Assembly (NCBI RefSeq): GCF_937934665.1
Contig: NZ_CALGYW010000102.1
Span: forward strand, 1-42,908
Direction of reading: 5' to 3'
DNA length: 42,908 bases
Origin: an uncultured Anaerococcus sp.
Lineage (GTDB): Bacteria; Bacillota; Clostridia; Tissierellales; Peptoniphilaceae
Part shown: positions 41,495-42,908 of the stretch, piece by piece
How the letters are laid out: each line of letters opens with the position of its first letter
How positions within the stretch are numbered: position 1 is the stretch's first letter
Position numbers and translations under genes: made by a program
The notes under the pieces: generated by a model
Told to the model about the DNA's origin: nothing
Database searches by the model: none
The model's input: only the letters and a program-made list of their open reading frames with translations

Positions 41495-42875
41495 TATGTC
41501 AAATGAAAAAGTAAAGATGCCTGAGCAAGACCCTGAGGTAAGAAATAAAAACTTTGAGGAAGTTGCAACAGGCTATACAGCAGAAATGGCGCTTGAAGAA
41601 GCAACCAGGTGCATCCACTGCAAAAACCAACCTTGTGTAAAAGGCTGCCCTGTTTCTGTTAAAATCCCTGAATTTATCCAATTTATAGTAGATGGCGACC
41701 TTGATAAGGCCTATGAAAAAATCGCAGAAACCAATAACCTTCCAGCAATCTGTGGTAGGGTCTGCCCCCAAGAGAACCAATGCGAGGGTAGGTGCACTAG
41801 AGGAATAAAGGGCGAGCCTGTTGGTATTGGTAGGCTTGAAAGATTTGTAGCAGACTATCACAACAACAAGAAATACAAAAAACCAGTAGAAGTTTATGCC
41901 AACAAGGAAAAGGTAGCTGTTGTTGGCGCTGGCCCATCAGGTCTAACAGCTGCGGCAGATCTTGCCAAACTTGGCTATAAGGTAACCCTCTTTGATGCCT
42001 TCCACACAGCAGGCGGGGTCCTTATGTATGGTATTCCTGAATTTAGGCTTCCAAAAAAACTTGTAAATACCGAACTTAAAAACGTAATTGGTCTTGGGGT
42101 AAAACTTAAAACCAACACCATAATTGGAAGGACCCTTTCTATAGAAGACCTCTATGAAGAAGGCTTTGATGCAATTTATATAGCAAGCGGCGCAGGCCTT
42201 CCAAAGTTTTTAGGCATACCTGGAGAAAACTTAAATGGAGTATATTCTGCCAATGAATTTTTAACTAGGATGAACCTCATGAAAGCCTACAAATTTCCAG
42301 ACTACGATACACCAGTCCATGTTGGCAAAAAAGTCTGCGTAGTAGGCGGTGGTAATGTTGCTATGGATGCAGCAAGATCCGCTAAAAGACTTGGGGCTGA
42401 TGTAACAGTTATCTATCGTAGAAGTTTTGAAGAAATGCCAGCAAGGGCTGAAGAAAGCCACCACGCCAGAGAAGAAGGCATTAACTTTATGAACCTCCAC
42501 AACCCAGTAGAAATAATTGGTGAAAATGGATGGGTTAAAAAAGTCAAGGTAGAAAAGATGGAACTTGGAGAACCTGACGCCTCAGGCAGGAGGAGACCAG
42601 TTGCCACTGGAGAATATGAAACCGTAGACTTTGAATCAGTAATAGTTTCAATCGGCCAGTCTCCAAACCCACTAATAAAACATACCAACCCAGATATCAA
42701 GACCGAATCTTGGGGAGGAATTATAATTGATGACACAACTATGACTACAAAAGACGGAGTCTTTGCAGGAGGAGACGCTGTAAGTGGCGCTGCTACAGTC
42801 ATCCTCGCCATGGGAGCTGGCAAGAAAGCTGCAGAAAATATCGATAAATATATAAGAAATAAAAATGATAAATAA
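41481..42875 (+). CDS. nfnB: NADPH-dependent oxidoreductase, FAD/[4Fe-4S] subunit (NfnB / glutamate synthase small-subunit like)
   Basis: This 464-residue protein shows an N-terminal bis-[4Fe-4S] domain with eight cysteines (44, 47, 52, 56, 91, 95, 101, 105), an FAD-binding loop GAGPSG (149-154) and a NADPH-binding loop GGGNVAMDAAR, ending in AGGDAVSGAATVILAMGAGK. It resembles the small subunit of glutamate synthase, but no large subunit (gltB) lies near. Its overlap with nfnA supports NfnB. The complex couples NADH and reduced ferredoxin to make NADPH in fermenting anaerobes. It is the last gene of the window and is followed by a terminator. Confidence 0.92.
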   Translation: MAKYNMSNEKVKMPEQDPEVRNKNFEEVATGYTAEMALEEATRCIHCKNQPCVKGCPVSVKIPEFIQFIVDGDLDKAYEKIAETNNLPAICGRVCPQENQCEGRCTRGIKGEPVGIGRLERFVADYHNNKKYKKPVEVYANKEKVAVVGAGPSGLTAAADLAKLGYKVTLFDAFHTAGGVLMYGIPEFRLPKKLVNTELKNVIGLGVKLKTNTIIGRTLSIEDLYEEGFDAIYIASGAGLPKFLGIPGENLNGVYSANEFLTRMNLMKAYKFPDYDTPVHVGKKVCVVGGGNVAMDAARSAKRLGADVTVIYRRSFEEMPARAEESHHAREEGINFMNLHNPVEIIGENGWVKKVKVEKMELGEPDASGRRRPVATGEYETVDFESVIVSIGQSPNPLIKHTNPDIKTESWGGIIIDDTTMTTKDGVFAGGDAVSGAATVILAMGAGKKAAENIDKYIRNKNDK

Positions 42876-42879
42876 AATT

Positions 42880-42908
42880 AAGTGTCAGTTTACCTGGCAC
42901 TTTTTCTT
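42880..42908 (+). terminator. Terminator of nfnAB
   Basis: AAGTGTCAG and CTGGCACTT (42880-42888 with 42894-42902) form a 9-bp stem with one G-T pair and a 5-nt loop, followed by T-rich sequence up to the window edge. Confidence 0.9.

Overview
The window is chromosomal DNA from a low-GC, Gram-positive anaerobe. The strict-anaerobe enzymes (formate-THF ligase, electron-bifurcating NfnAB), low-GC codon use, AAGGAGG-type ribosome binding sites, a sortase-anchored protein ending in NPKTG and the protein sequences themselves suggest an anaerobic coccus of the Peptoniphilaceae (Anaerococcus-like). That placement is an inference. No rRNA, tRNA, CRISPR array, prophage or insertion sequence was seen. 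Coding density is high, and no gene-free stretch exceeds 300 bases (the longest, about 255 bp, lies between secA and glpX).

Region 1 (1-14100): a truncated, frameshifted lipoprotein gene, then a compact minus-strand purine operon in the order purE-purK-purL-purF-purM-purN-purH-purD-fhs. purC diverges from purE across a 184-bp promoter region. Together they cover PRPP to IMP except purB. fhs makes the 10-formyl-THF that PurN and PurH consume. The most notable gene is purF. Its PRPP-transferase half is intact, but the N-terminal nucleophile cysteine, the glutamine-binding residues and all Fe-S ligands are missing, so it is predicted to use free ammonia.

Region 2 (14100-22150): two NSS-family transporters, one 3 nt downstream of trpS (a likely tryptophan transporter), then prfB with its programmed +1 frameshift, then secA. 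A strong promoter about 150 nt upstream of secA has a Fur/PerR-like operator at its predicted start point.

Region 3 (22150-31370): glpX; an operon of an unrecognised acidic protein with duplicated winged-helix-like segments, a beta-lactamase-fold serine hydrolase with a repeated C-terminus, and an RluA-type pseudouridine synthase; a triple-repeat NPKTG surface protein; exonuclease III; and a cysteine desulfurase-mnmA pair for tRNA 2-thiolation.

Region 4 (31370-42908): a two-component system with two small membrane proteins, its response regulator frameshifted; an aldose-epimerase pseudogene with a half-size EamA transporter; a PC4/YdbC protein; an operon of membrane J-protein, split ThrE exporter, MsrA and GH25 muramidase; an ABC exporter; and plus-strand nfnAB closed by a terminator at the window edge.

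Three genes carry reading-frame lesions (lipoprotein, response regulator, epimerase). The first two are single-base changes in short homopolymers and may be sequencing errors. The epimerase has two independent lesions and looks like a true pseudogene.
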